Shown here: piece by piece, positions 1 through 5,815 of the stretch
Layout: each line of letters opens with the position of its first letter
Numbering within the stretch: position 1 is the stretch's first letter
Source of the DNA: Porphyromonadaceae bacterium
Lineage (GTDB): Bacteria > Bacteroidota > Bacteroidia > Bacteroidales > Paludibacteraceae
NCBI GenBank assembly: GCA_905372605.1
Contig: CAJPPQ010000074.1
Span: forward strand, 1 to 5,815
Length of the DNA: 5,815 bases
Direction: 5' to 3'
Notes under the pieces: generated by a model
What the model saw: the letters and a program-made list of their open reading frames with translations, nothing else
Database searches by the model: none
What the model was told of the DNA's origin: nothing
Position numbers and translations under genes: made by a program

Positions 1-21
1 GTAATTATCATATAAAAATAT

Positions 22-29
22 TAATTTTG
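22..29 (+). promoter_or_regulatory. Probable -7 promoter box of the porKLMN operon
   Basis: TAATTTTG followed by C matches the Bacteroidota -7 consensus TAnnTTTG. It lies 33 bases before the porK ATG, so a transcript would start near base 36 and carry a leader of roughly 27 bases. The matching -33 TTTG element would fall at or just before base 1 and cannot be seen. The same TAnTTTTGC form occurs in the tRNA promoter at 5745-5753, which supports the call. In an AT-rich spacer a chance match is possible. Confidence 0.55.
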
Positions 30-62
30 CGACTTTACAATAATATTATAAATTATAGAAGG

Positions 63-1475
63 ATGAAAAAGCAGTTATTCTTTGCCATTGCAATGGCAGT
101 ATTATTAGGATTGACAAGTTGTGGCAAACCTCAAGGACATCTTGTCGGAGTATATCATAAAGCTCCAAAAGAGCAGGCTCCATACGGTATGTTGTTTATC
201 CCAAGAGGTTCTTTCAATATGGGAGCAAACGAGCAAGCTGTAACTTGGTGTTTACAACCGACACAAAGGCACATATCCGTAGATGCTTTCTGGATGGATC
301 AGACCGAGATAACGAATGGTGAATACCGTCAGTTTGTAGAATGGGTAAGAGACTCTATCGCAAGGACAAAATTACTTCGCGAAATGGAGCAGGTCGATGA
401 AAGAGAAGCATCAAAATGGTTTAAGGAACGAGCCAACTATACAAAGGAAGGTCCTGTTATAGATAGTGTTCTTAATTGGAAGACTCCTATTCCTTGGAAT
501 GCTAAATATGACGAAGAGAACGATGTAAAAACAGGGAAGTGGAATGCCGTACAACAGATGTATTTTTATGGACCTGATATGATCGAAAAGGGTCAAATCA
601 ATTCTCACATATTGATATACAAGTACAATTTTGTCAACTACGACCAAGCTGCTATTCAGGGAAATGAGTTTAATCCATACATAAACGGATTCAACCCACA
701 GGCAAAGGTAAGAGTAGACTCTTCGTGGCTAAATGAAGATGGTTCTATCGGCGACACGGTTATTATAAAGCCTTTACGACACAGAAGTGATCTTATCTCG
801 ACGAAGATAATAAATATATATCCCGATACAATGGTATGGATGAGAGACTTTTCGTACTCTTACAATGAGCCTATGATGCACAACTATTTTGCTCACCCCG
901 GATTTGGCGAATTCCCTGTAGTAGGTGTATCTTGGGACCAAGCACAAGCTTTCTGCTGGTGGCGTACATCACTTTATCGTAATGCGCAGCAACCCAGAGC
1001 ACAAGAATGGCGCCTGCCGACCGATGCCGAATGGGAATATGCCGCTCGTGGCGGTAGACACAATAGTATCTATCCTTGGGGTGCTCCATATATAAGAGAT
1101 TACAAAGGTTGTTTCTTGGCAAACTTCAAACCTATGAGAGGTAATTATACGGAAGACGGATATTTATACCCCTGTAGAGTAGCTACTTACATGCCAAACG
1201 ACTTCGGACTGTACGATATGGCCGGAAATGTAGCCGAATGGACAGTAACCACATACGACGACGAATTGAGTAGATTTACATTGGATATGAATCCACACTA
1301 TAATTATAAAGCAAAAAATAATGATCCTGCTATTATGCGAAGAAAAGTAGTACGAGGTGGTAGTTGGAAAGATGTAGCTGCTTATTTACAATGCTCGACA
1401 GTAACTTACGAATATCAAAACAAACGTAGTGCCTCTATAGGTTTCCGTTGCGTCAGAAGTTATATCGGCAACTAA
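63..1475 (+). CDS. porK: T9SS outer-membrane ring lipoprotein PorK/GldK
   Basis: This 470-residue protein is the lipoprotein half of the periplasmic PorK-PorN ring of the type IX secretion system, anchored under the outer membrane. The N-terminus is a lipoprotein signal peptide: basic residues at 2-3, a hydrophobic stretch at 5-17, and lipobox LTSC with lipidated Cys20. The mature part has a formylglycine-generating-enzyme (FGE/SUMF1) fold split by a long insert. The first part (about 43-98) contains FIPRGSFNMG and VDAFWMDQTEITNGEYRQF. The insert is about 100-280. The rest (283-465) contains VVGVSWDQAQAFCWW, WRLPTDAEWEYAARGG, NDFGLYDMAGNVAEW, VRGGSW and GFRC. The FGE active-site cysteines are absent (Asp437 and Leu442 stand there), so this is a structural protein and not an enzyme. 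An in-frame TTG at 27 would start inside the -7 box and put 12 extra residues before the signal peptide, so ATG 63 is chosen. AGAAGG abuts that ATG with no spacing and is unlikely to act as a Shine-Dalgarno site. It is first in the operon with porL, porM and porN. Confidence 0.95.
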   Translation: MKKQLFFAIAMAVLLGLTSCGKPQGHLVGVYHKAPKEQAPYGMLFIPRGSFNMGANEQAVTWCLQPTQRHISVDAFWMDQTEITNGEYRQFVEWVRDSIARTKLLREMEQVDEREASKWFKERANYTKEGPVIDSVLNWKTPIPWNAKYDEENDVKTGKWNAVQQMYFYGPDMIEKGQINSHILIYKYNFVNYDQAAIQGNEFNPYINGFNPQAKVRVDSSWLNEDGSIGDTVIIKPLRHRSDLISTKIINIYPDTMVWMRDFSYSYNEPMMHNYFAHPGFGEFPVVGVSWDQAQAFCWWRTSLYRNAQQPRAQEWRLPTDAEWEYAARGGRHNSIYPWGAPYIRDYKGCFLANFKPMRGNYTEDGYLYPCRVATYMPNDFGLYDMAGNVAEWTVTTYDDELSRFTLDMNPHYNYKAKNNDPAIMRRKVVRGGSWKDVAAYLQCSTVTYEYQNKRSASIGFRCVRSYIGN

Positions 1476-1554
1476 AAACAACAGTAACCATAAACATATT
1501 ATAATCAAAACAATAACTCAAATTAATAACAACAAAAAATAAACTTTCTTTATT
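1476..1554 (+). other. G-depleted porK-porL spacer (translation leader of porL)
   Basis: This spacer holds 44 A, 21 T, 13 C and one G (1484), so the last 70 bases before the porL ATG contain no G at all. I see no -7 box, hairpin or Shine-Dalgarno sequence in it. It probably keeps the porL start region free of RNA structure, consistent with the A-rich, SD-independent initiation regions known in Bacteroidota. That role is inference. Confidence 0.4.
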
Positions 1555-2418
1555 ATGTCAAAAAATCAAGCAGCAACAATCAAACAACCAAGTAAATTTG
1601 CAATTTGGTACAATAGTAACGTCGGACAACGCACTGTAGCAGCTTTTTATTCCGTTGGAGCTTCAATAGTTATTATAGGAGCATTATTTAAGATTATGCA
1701 CTGGCCTATGGCAGGTACTATACTTACATTGGGTATGGTAACAGAGGCAGTACTATTCTTCATCGGAGTATTCGAAAAGCCGCACAAGAATTATCACTGG
1801 GAAAATGTTTATCCCTCTCTTTTGATCAATAACGAAGGACCTGTTGCTGCTGTAACAGTAAATGAAAGAATAGGTATCTCCGACACTACTTTAGCTCAAA
1901 GTGATGCAAAAAAACTCGAAGAAGGTATAAAACAATTGGCAGAAACAGCAGGTCAGCTGGGCAACATATCGCAGGCAGCAGCAAACTCGGAAGTTTTTGC
2001 AAAGAGTCTTTCTAATGCATCGGAAGCAGTAGTATCATTTACAACAAAACAGCAGAATCTTGACGAAGTATCCGATAATATGATAAAATCTTACAAAGAT
2101 ATATCGGGAGCGTTATCGAATGCCTCTGAAGGAGCTAAGCAATATGCTTCTCATACCGAAACTCTCAGTAAGAACGTAAATGCTATAAACTCTATTTATG
2201 AGCTAGAACTCAAACAAATACAGACTCAAGCCGAAGCTATTTCGAGTCAGACAAATAAATTCACATCTGCAACTTCCGACATAGATAAACTATTCACTCT
2301 CATATCGAATACGGCAAAAGATATGGAAGCATACAGACATCAGACAGAAAAACTTGCAAAACAAGTATCTGACCTTAACAATGTCTATGGCAATATGTTG
2401 AATGCCATTCGCAGTTAA
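1555..2418 (+). CDS. porL: T9SS/gliding motor stator protein PorL/GldL
   Basis: This 287-residue inner-membrane protein is the proton-conducting part of the PorL-PorM motor. In Flavobacterium GldL-GldM the arrangement is five GldL helical hairpins around two GldM helices. Two transmembrane helices are clear, about 28-48 and 53-73, joined by the family's LFKIMHWP turn (Lys46, His49). Glu64 sits within the second helix in GMVTEAVLFF and corresponds to the conserved membrane glutamate (Glu49 of F. johnsoniae GldL) needed for coupling to the proton gradient. FEKPHKNYHWENVYP (73-87) follows. From about 105 onward there is a cytoplasmic region rich in Ala, Ser, Gln and Asn with a heptad-like pattern, typical of the long coiled-coil tail of Bacteroidales PorL. 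The length is near that of P. gingivalis PorL. The N-terminus before helix 1 is slightly extended (about 27 residues). The ATG has no SD; an A-rich, G-free leader precedes it. Confidence 0.95.
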   Translation: MSKNQAATIKQPSKFAIWYNSNVGQRTVAAFYSVGASIVIIGALFKIMHWPMAGTILTLGMVTEAVLFFIGVFEKPHKNYHWENVYPSLLINNEGPVAAVTVNERIGISDTTLAQSDAKKLEEGIKQLAETAGQLGNISQAAANSEVFAKSLSNASEAVVSFTTKQQNLDEVSDNMIKSYKDISGALSNASEGAKQYASHTETLSKNVNAINSIYELELKQIQTQAEAISSQTNKFTSATSDIDKLFTLISNTAKDMEAYRHQTEKLAKQVSDLNNVYGNMLNAIRS

Positions 2419-2463
2419 TAGAAAAATTCATAGTATTATAAACTTTAAAAGAGTCGTATACAA

Positions 2464-4044
2464 ATGAGTGGAGCAAAAAATTGTCCCGAAACCCCGAGAC
2501 AGAAAATGATAGCAATGATGTATTTAGTGTTAACCGCAATGTTGGCACTAAATGTATCGGCTGATATTTTGAAAGGATTTCGAATGGTAAACAACGGACT
2601 TGTTACCTCAATACAATCGGCAGACGAAAGAAATAAATATCTTATGGCGTCTTTCGAGGAGTTGAATGCTCGTTATCCAGAAAAAATCGGAGAGTGGTTG
2701 AAGAAGGCTAAAGAAGTAGAGGCCAGAGCAAATGATTTAGTGGATTATATACATAACTTCAAGTACGAAATGATAAAAATGGCAGACGGTAGCAGTGCCG
2801 ACAAAAATGCCATCGAAATCAAGAGACAAGACGATACTAACGTATCCGGTATTTACGGACTTACTCAAGGTAACGCCAAAATATTACAAAAGAAAATAGA
2901 AGATTATCGTGAGTTTATAAAAAACATATATGGCAATAACCAAGTCAAGAACGATGAATATGATAGAATATTTTCGACGAAATCAGTCAATAAAGGTATA
3001 GGTGAAACAAATGTACCTTGGGATAAAGCAAATTTCGAATCAATGCCTTTGGCTGCGGTAGTTACTATGCTGTCTAAGTACCAGACAGACGTACGTTTAG
3101 CACAGACAGAAGCTATTCAGTATCTTAAGAATCAGACCGATGCCGGCGACTTTCGTGTGAACGAAGTAGTAGCAGAAGTCATTCCCGAATCGAAAACAGT
3201 AGTTGCAGGCGGACAGTACAAAGCACGCATAATACTTGCAGCACGAGATACTAACGCAAAGCCTCAGATTTTCGTAAACGGTGCACAAGTAACAGACCCC
3301 AATGGAATCTATACGTCTGCCGTAGGCAATAGCATAGGACCAAAAGAAATCACAGGAAAAATAGTACTGAAAGACCCTGTTACGGGAGAGCCGCGAGAAT
3401 ACCTCATCAAAAGCGAATATTCGGTAGTAGCTCCTTCGGCTACCATAGCTAACGAAGATATGAACGTCGTATATATGGGATACGCTAATAGGCTTAGCAT
3501 ATCGGTGCCGGGATTCTCTCCCGAAAAACTTTCGGTATCGGCAAGCAATGCAAAACTCGAAAATAAAGGAGGAGGCAAATATATCTGTCGTCCTTCGAGC
3601 TACGACGGTGTTACTATAAATGTAGCGGCAAATGTAGATGGTAAAAATGTATCGATGGGTAGCGGAAAATTCCGTGTAAGAGCATTGCCCAATCCTACGG
3701 CATTCTTGCGATTCAAAGATGCAAGCGGTAATATTGTACTGTACAACCCTACGATAACCAAGAACGTAAAGCTCACACGTCAGTTTTTGGCAAATGCAGA
3801 TATGGTAGCCGAATACGAAGACGGATTGTTACAAGCTACGTTTAATGTTACAGGATTTACGGTATCTATATCCGATGGTCGTGGAGGACTTTCCCCGTCG
3901 ATGTCGAATGGAAAGAATTTTACCGAATCTCAGAAGAACAATTTCTTGAGAATAAAATCGGGAACACCTGTTCTGTTTGAAAAGATTAAAGTAACCGGAG
4001 CAAAAAATGCGGAACTTGCTTTCCCAAGAATAGACATACCATAA
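2464..4044 (+). CDS. porM: T9SS/gliding motor shaft protein PorM/GldM
   Basis: This 526-residue protein is the partner of PorL. A dimer inserts one helix per chain into the PorL ring and spans the periplasm to reach the PorK-PorN ring, passing on motor movement. The N-terminus carries the family signature: a short cytoplasmic segment ETPRQKMI (9-16), then one transmembrane helix (about 15-33, MMYLVLTAMLALNVSADIL) that is not cleaved. The periplasmic part fits the four-domain architecture known from P. gingivalis PorM. D1 is mostly helical, about 36-222, with WDKANFESMPLAAVVTMLSK at 186-205. D2 is about 229-323 and begins FRVNEVVAEVIPESKTVVAGG. D3 is about 324-407 and D4 about 408-526; both are beta-rich. 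These boundaries are estimated by eye. The length is close to the usual 510-520. It lies 45 bases after porL and 55 before porN, with no promoter or terminator visible in either gap. Confidence 0.96.
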   Translation: MSGAKNCPETPRQKMIAMMYLVLTAMLALNVSADILKGFRMVNNGLVTSIQSADERNKYLMASFEELNARYPEKIGEWLKKAKEVEARANDLVDYIHNFKYEMIKMADGSSADKNAIEIKRQDDTNVSGIYGLTQGNAKILQKKIEDYREFIKNIYGNNQVKNDEYDRIFSTKSVNKGIGETNVPWDKANFESMPLAAVVTMLSKYQTDVRLAQTEAIQYLKNQTDAGDFRVNEVVAEVIPESKTVVAGGQYKARIILAARDTNAKPQIFVNGAQVTDPNGIYTSAVGNSIGPKEITGKIVLKDPVTGEPREYLIKSEYSVVAPSATIANEDMNVVYMGYANRLSISVPGFSPEKLSVSASNAKLENKGGGKYICRPSSYDGVTINVAANVDGKNVSMGSGKFRVRALPNPTAFLRFKDASGNIVLYNPTITKNVKLTRQFLANADMVAEYEDGLLQATFNVTGFTVSISDGRGGLSPSMSNGKNFTESQKNNFLRIKSGTPVLFEKIKVTGAKNAELAFPRIDIP

Positions 4045-4099
4045 AGTAATAATAAAGATAGAATAATATTCAATATAAACTTCAATAAAAGAATATAAT

Positions 4100-5047
4100 A
4101 TGAAAAGAGTAAAATTATTATTGGCAGCACTATTGATGATAGTATGTGGTGTAAATGCACAAGAAGAACTATCTTCCGATAGTTTCGGCGTATATCAGAA
4201 TGGAATTGTCGAGAGCGTAAGTGCGCAAGAAAAGCTATCTTCCGATAGTACGCAGTTGTTTTTCGACGACAATGGAGAGCTTACTCGTATAAAGGTTTTA
4301 CCTGAGGATGTGCCTAATACTATCATATCACCAAACCCACGCAAAGACGATATCGTTTGGCAAAAAACAGTACTGAGAGTTATAGATATGAGAGAACAGC
4401 AAAATCGTCCTCTATACTACCCTTGCGAGGATGTTACCGCATCGACGGAAAAAAACCTCTACTCTATTATAATGTCGAATGTACTTGAGGGTAAACTACC
4501 TGCATACAAGTCGGAGATAGTATTTGATCAGACTTACTGCCCGTCTTTTACTCCCGACAACCTATTGGATGTAGAGAAATTTCTCGACAATACGAACGCT
4601 CGTTATAATGCAGGCGAAGATACTTGGAGTCGTGTGGATTATTTCAATAAAGGAACAGTAAAGTACTATGTAAAAATAGTCTACTACTTCGATAAATCGA
4701 CCTCAACATTCCACGACAAGATACTGGCAATAGCTCCTCTGTATGACGAAAAGTATGGTAAAAGAGAAGATTTGCATACGGGAGTATTTTTCTGGGTACC
4801 ATTCGATAAACTTCGTCCGTTCCTCAAAGAAGAGTTTGTAAAAATGAATAACAGGAACACTATTGCACAAGTGTCGTTCGACGAGTTTTTGAATAGAAGT
4901 TACTACGAAAGCTATATCATTCACGACTACGATATAACCAGTAAGGATATCGATAAAGGTCTGACCGACCCGCGTATGATACGCCAAGAACAACAAAGAG
5001 TAGAAAACGAAATACTCGACTTCGAACAAGATTTGTGGACGAATTAA
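4100..5047 (+). CDS. porN: T9SS periplasmic ring protein PorN/GldN
   Basis: This 315-residue periplasmic protein partners the PorK lipoprotein in the large T9SS ring. The signal peptide is clear: KRVK (2-5), hydrophobic core 6-18, and a signal peptidase I site VNA|QEE after Ala20. Cys16 is in MIVC, a poor lipobox, so a soluble periplasmic protein is favoured, as in the family. Family blocks seen are IVWQKTVLRVIDMREQQN (85-102) with RPLYYP (103-108), NLYSIIMSNVLEGKLPAY (119-136), KYYVKIVYYFDK (188-199), GVFFWVPFDKLRP (228-240) and the terminal FEQDLW (308-313). It is shorter than P. gingivalis PorN (about 360) and lacks much sequence after the FEQDLW block. Unusually, the mature N-terminus carries a duplicated peptide, AQEELSSDS at 20-28 and AQEKLSSDS at 42-50. 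It is last in the operon; a terminator begins 22 bases after its stop. Confidence 0.94.
   Translation: MKRVKLLLAALLMIVCGVNAQEELSSDSFGVYQNGIVESVSAQEKLSSDSTQLFFDDNGELTRIKVLPEDVPNTIISPNPRKDDIVWQKTVLRVIDMREQQNRPLYYPCEDVTASTEKNLYSIIMSNVLEGKLPAYKSEIVFDQTYCPSFTPDNLLDVEKFLDNTNARYNAGEDTWSRVDYFNKGTVKYYVKIVYYFDKSTSTFHDKILAIAPLYDEKYGKREDLHTGVFFWVPFDKLRPFLKEEFVKMNNRNTIAQVSFDEFLNRSYYESYIIHDYDITSKDIDKGLTDPRMIRQEQQRVENEILDFEQDLWTN
4157..4249 (+). repeat. In-frame direct repeat inside porN, with a small hairpin in each copy
   Basis: Two 27-base copies, 4157-4183 and 4223-4249, agree at 24 of 27 positions and start 66 bases (22 codons) apart. They encode AQEELSSDS and AQEKLSSDS, each beginning at a signal-peptidase-like VNA/VSA context. 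Each copy contains an inverted repeat: 4167-4173 pairs with 4178-4184 (7 bp, loop TTCC), and 4235-4239 pairs with 4244-4248 (5 bp plus a G-T pair, same loop). The likely origin is a 66-base tandem duplication whose remainder has diverged. Confidence 0.75.
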
Positions 5048-5069
5048 TAGTATTTCAAGATATTATATC

Positions 5070-5104
5070 AAAAGAGGGGTTATTAAATGAGTAATCCCTC
5101 TTTT
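5070..5104 (+). terminator. Terminator of the porKLMN operon
   Basis: AAAAGAGGG (5070-5078) pairs perfectly with CCCTCTTTT (5096-5104). Four more pairs continue inward (5079-5082 with 5092-5095, the first G-T), leaving a 9-base loop. The T run is part of the stem, and the flanking A run would give a U tail in the other direction too. It starts 22 bases after the porN stop and before the rsfS promoter, so it separates the two units. Confidence 0.8.
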
Positions 5105-5114
5105 CGATTAGATA

Positions 5115-5146
5115 TATGATTACCCACGAAAAAAATAGTACCTTTG
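5115..5146 (+). promoter_or_regulatory. Probable promoter of rsfS
   Basis: TACCTTTG at 5139-5146 matches the Bacteroidota -7 consensus TAnnTTTG. Exactly 20 bases upstream is TATG (5115-5118), a weak version of the -33 TTTG box. A seven-A tract (5129-5135) lies in the spacer. Transcription would start near 5153, giving a leader of about 37 A-rich bases before the rsfS ATG. Its position just after the operon terminator supports an independent unit. Confidence 0.6.
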
Positions 5147-5189
5147 TCTGTAAGTTTTTTCACATTAAAAACAAAACAATAGCAAGTAT

Positions 5190-5549
5190 ATGACCAAAGA
5201 AGATAAGCAACTCATCGACGCAATAGTAGAGGGAATGCAAGAACAAAAAGCCAAAAACATAGTAGTAGTAGATATGACCAAACTTGAAGCTCCGTGTTCG
5301 TATTTCGTAATATGCGACGGGACGTCGTCGCGACAAGTGGCATCGATAGCCGATACTATGCGTGATTATGTCCGCGACAATATACGCCAAAAGCCATTTT
5401 CTTACGACGGCTACGAAAACGCAGAATGGATCGCCTTGGATTACGGAAGCGTGATAGCACATATCTTTCAGCACGAGATACGAATGTTTTACGATATAGA
5501 ACATCTATGGAACGATGCAAAAATAACGCACATTCCCGACATAGATTAA
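5190..5549 (+). CDS. rsfS: Ribosome silencing factor RsfS (YbeB/Iojap family, DUF143)
   Basis: This 119-residue cytoplasmic protein belongs to the family that binds ribosomal protein uL14 on the 50S subunit and blocks joining with the 30S, lowering translation during starvation. Family hallmarks in order are an N-terminal helix with LIDAIVEGMQEQKAKNIVVVD (8-28), CSYFVICDGTSSRQVASIAD (36-55), then the C-terminal signature with Trp80, LDYG (83-86), VIAHIF (88-93), Arg98-Met-Phe-Tyr101 and LW (106-107). The length is typical, so it appears complete. ATG 5190 gives a start matching the family, with an A-rich leader and no SD. It lies 142 bases after porN beyond a terminator, so it is probably not part of the T9SS operon. 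In many Bacteroidales ftsH follows rsfS; here the next feature is a terminator and a tRNA. Confidence 0.95.
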   Translation: MTKEDKQLIDAIVEGMQEQKAKNIVVVDMTKLEAPCSYFVICDGTSSRQVASIADTMRDYVRDNIRQKPFSYDGYENAEWIALDYGSVIAHIFQHEIRMFYDIEHLWNDAKITHIPDID

Positions 5550-5668
5550 TATAAAAGTATTGAAAGCCAAGCTGCAAATCTGAAGCACTACTCTACTCCA
5601 GAGGCAAACGATGCATAGAAGCGATGAGCAATATCGAGCCTGAAAATAATTTTATTACTTAGCTAATT

Positions 5669-5699
5669 AAAAGTGCTGCAAATATTTGTAGCACTTTTT
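5669..5699 (+). terminator. Rho-independent terminator after rsfS
   Basis: The 12-base arm 5669-5680 pairs with 5687-5698 (core AGTGCT with AGCACT, one G-T pair at 5678/5689), leaving a 6-base loop AATATT. The T run 5695-5700 gives the U tail, and the A run on the other side could make it work in both directions. It lies 119 bases after the rsfS stop. The intervening 5550-5668 holds no gene I can recognise. Confidence 0.88.
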
Positions 5700-5720
5700 T
5701 GTCTGAATGACGAAAAAATA

Positions 5721-5752
5721 TTTGTCTGTAAGAAAAAAAAGTACTACTTTTG
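5721..5752 (+). promoter_or_regulatory. Promoter of the tRNA-Gly gene
   Basis: A full Bacteroidota promoter is visible: -33 box TTTG at 5721-5724, a 20-base spacer containing an eight-A tract (5733-5740), and -7 box TACTTTTG at 5745-5752. The start would be near 5759, about seven bases before the mature tRNA end. It is the best promoter match in the window, as expected for a strongly expressed stable RNA. Confidence 0.85.
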
Positions 5753-5765
5753 CAGTCGAATTTAT

Positions 5766-5815
<50 letters not shown>

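Noticed and set aside
27..62. Upstream TTG start for porK giving 12 extra residues
   Set aside because: The TTG lies inside the predicted -7 box, would come before any likely transcript start, and would place charged residues ahead of a clean lipoprotein signal peptide beginning at the ATG at 63.
57..65. AGAAGG before porK as a Shine-Dalgarno site
   Set aside because: It abuts the ATG with no spacing, and Bacteroidota rarely depend on SD pairing; the other genes here have none.
1476..1554. An internal promoter between porK and porL
   Set aside because: No TAnnTTTG is possible because the spacer has almost no G; the nearest resemblance, TAAACTTT, lacks the required final G.
4115..4160. PorN as a lipoprotein using Cys16
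   Set aside because: The context MIVC has Val before Cys instead of Gly, Ala or Ser, while VNA|QEE four residues later is a good signal peptidase I site. PorN of known systems is not lipidated.
4157..4249. Hairpin-containing repeats as a CRISPR or mobile-element signature
   Set aside because: There are only two copies, they are in frame inside a conserved gene, and no cas genes, spacers series or transposase are nearby.
4703..5504. Minus-strand open frames of 108 and 114 codons (4703-5029 and 5160-5504)
   Set aside because: They lie antisense to porN and rsfS, show no recognisable family features, and fit chance open frames opposite strongly supported genes.
5611..5662. Very short open frames after rsfS (10 codons at 5611, 12 codons at 5624)
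   Set aside because: They are too short to distinguish from chance, have no promoter of their own and no recognisable sequence.

Overview
The window reads as chromosomal DNA from a Bacteroidota bacterium, most likely order Bacteroidales. The base composition is AT-rich. All promoter candidates fit the Bacteroidota -7 consensus TAnnTTTG, and no gene has a properly spaced Shine-Dalgarno sequence. The gene content is the core of the type IX secretion system (T9SS), which is confined to that phylum. The genus cannot be fixed from the sequence alone.

Layout, all on the + strand. A -7 box (22-29) precedes four co-directional genes: porK/gldK (63-1475), porL/gldL (1555-2418), porM/gldM (2464-4044) and porN/gldN (4100-5047). 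They are separated by 79, 45 and 55 bases with no internal terminator, so they look like one operon, closed by a strong hairpin at 5070-5104. A second transcription unit follows, with its own promoter (5115-5146) and rsfS, a ribosome silencing factor (5190-5549). A U-tailed hairpin at 5669-5699 ends it. A third promoter (5721-5752) drives a tRNA-Gly(GCC) that runs off the window end. I see no gene in 5550-5668.

How the genes work together, from knowledge of the families: PorL and PorM form the inner-membrane motor that converts proton flow into movement of the long periplasmic PorM shaft. PorM contacts a large periplasmic ring made of the PorK lipoprotein and PorN under the outer membrane. 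The assembly energises export of proteins with T9SS C-terminal signals; in gliding relatives it also drives adhesin movement. porP, usually next to porK in Bacteroidales, is not in the visible sequence, and only 62 bases upstream of porK are shown.

I found no previously undescribed system; this is a well-conserved known machine. Details worth a second look are an in-frame duplication at the mature N-terminus of PorN (with a small hairpin in each copy), a 70-base G-free run in front of porL, related A-tract sequences at the rsfS and tRNA promoters, and the degenerate formylglycine-enzyme active site of PorK.
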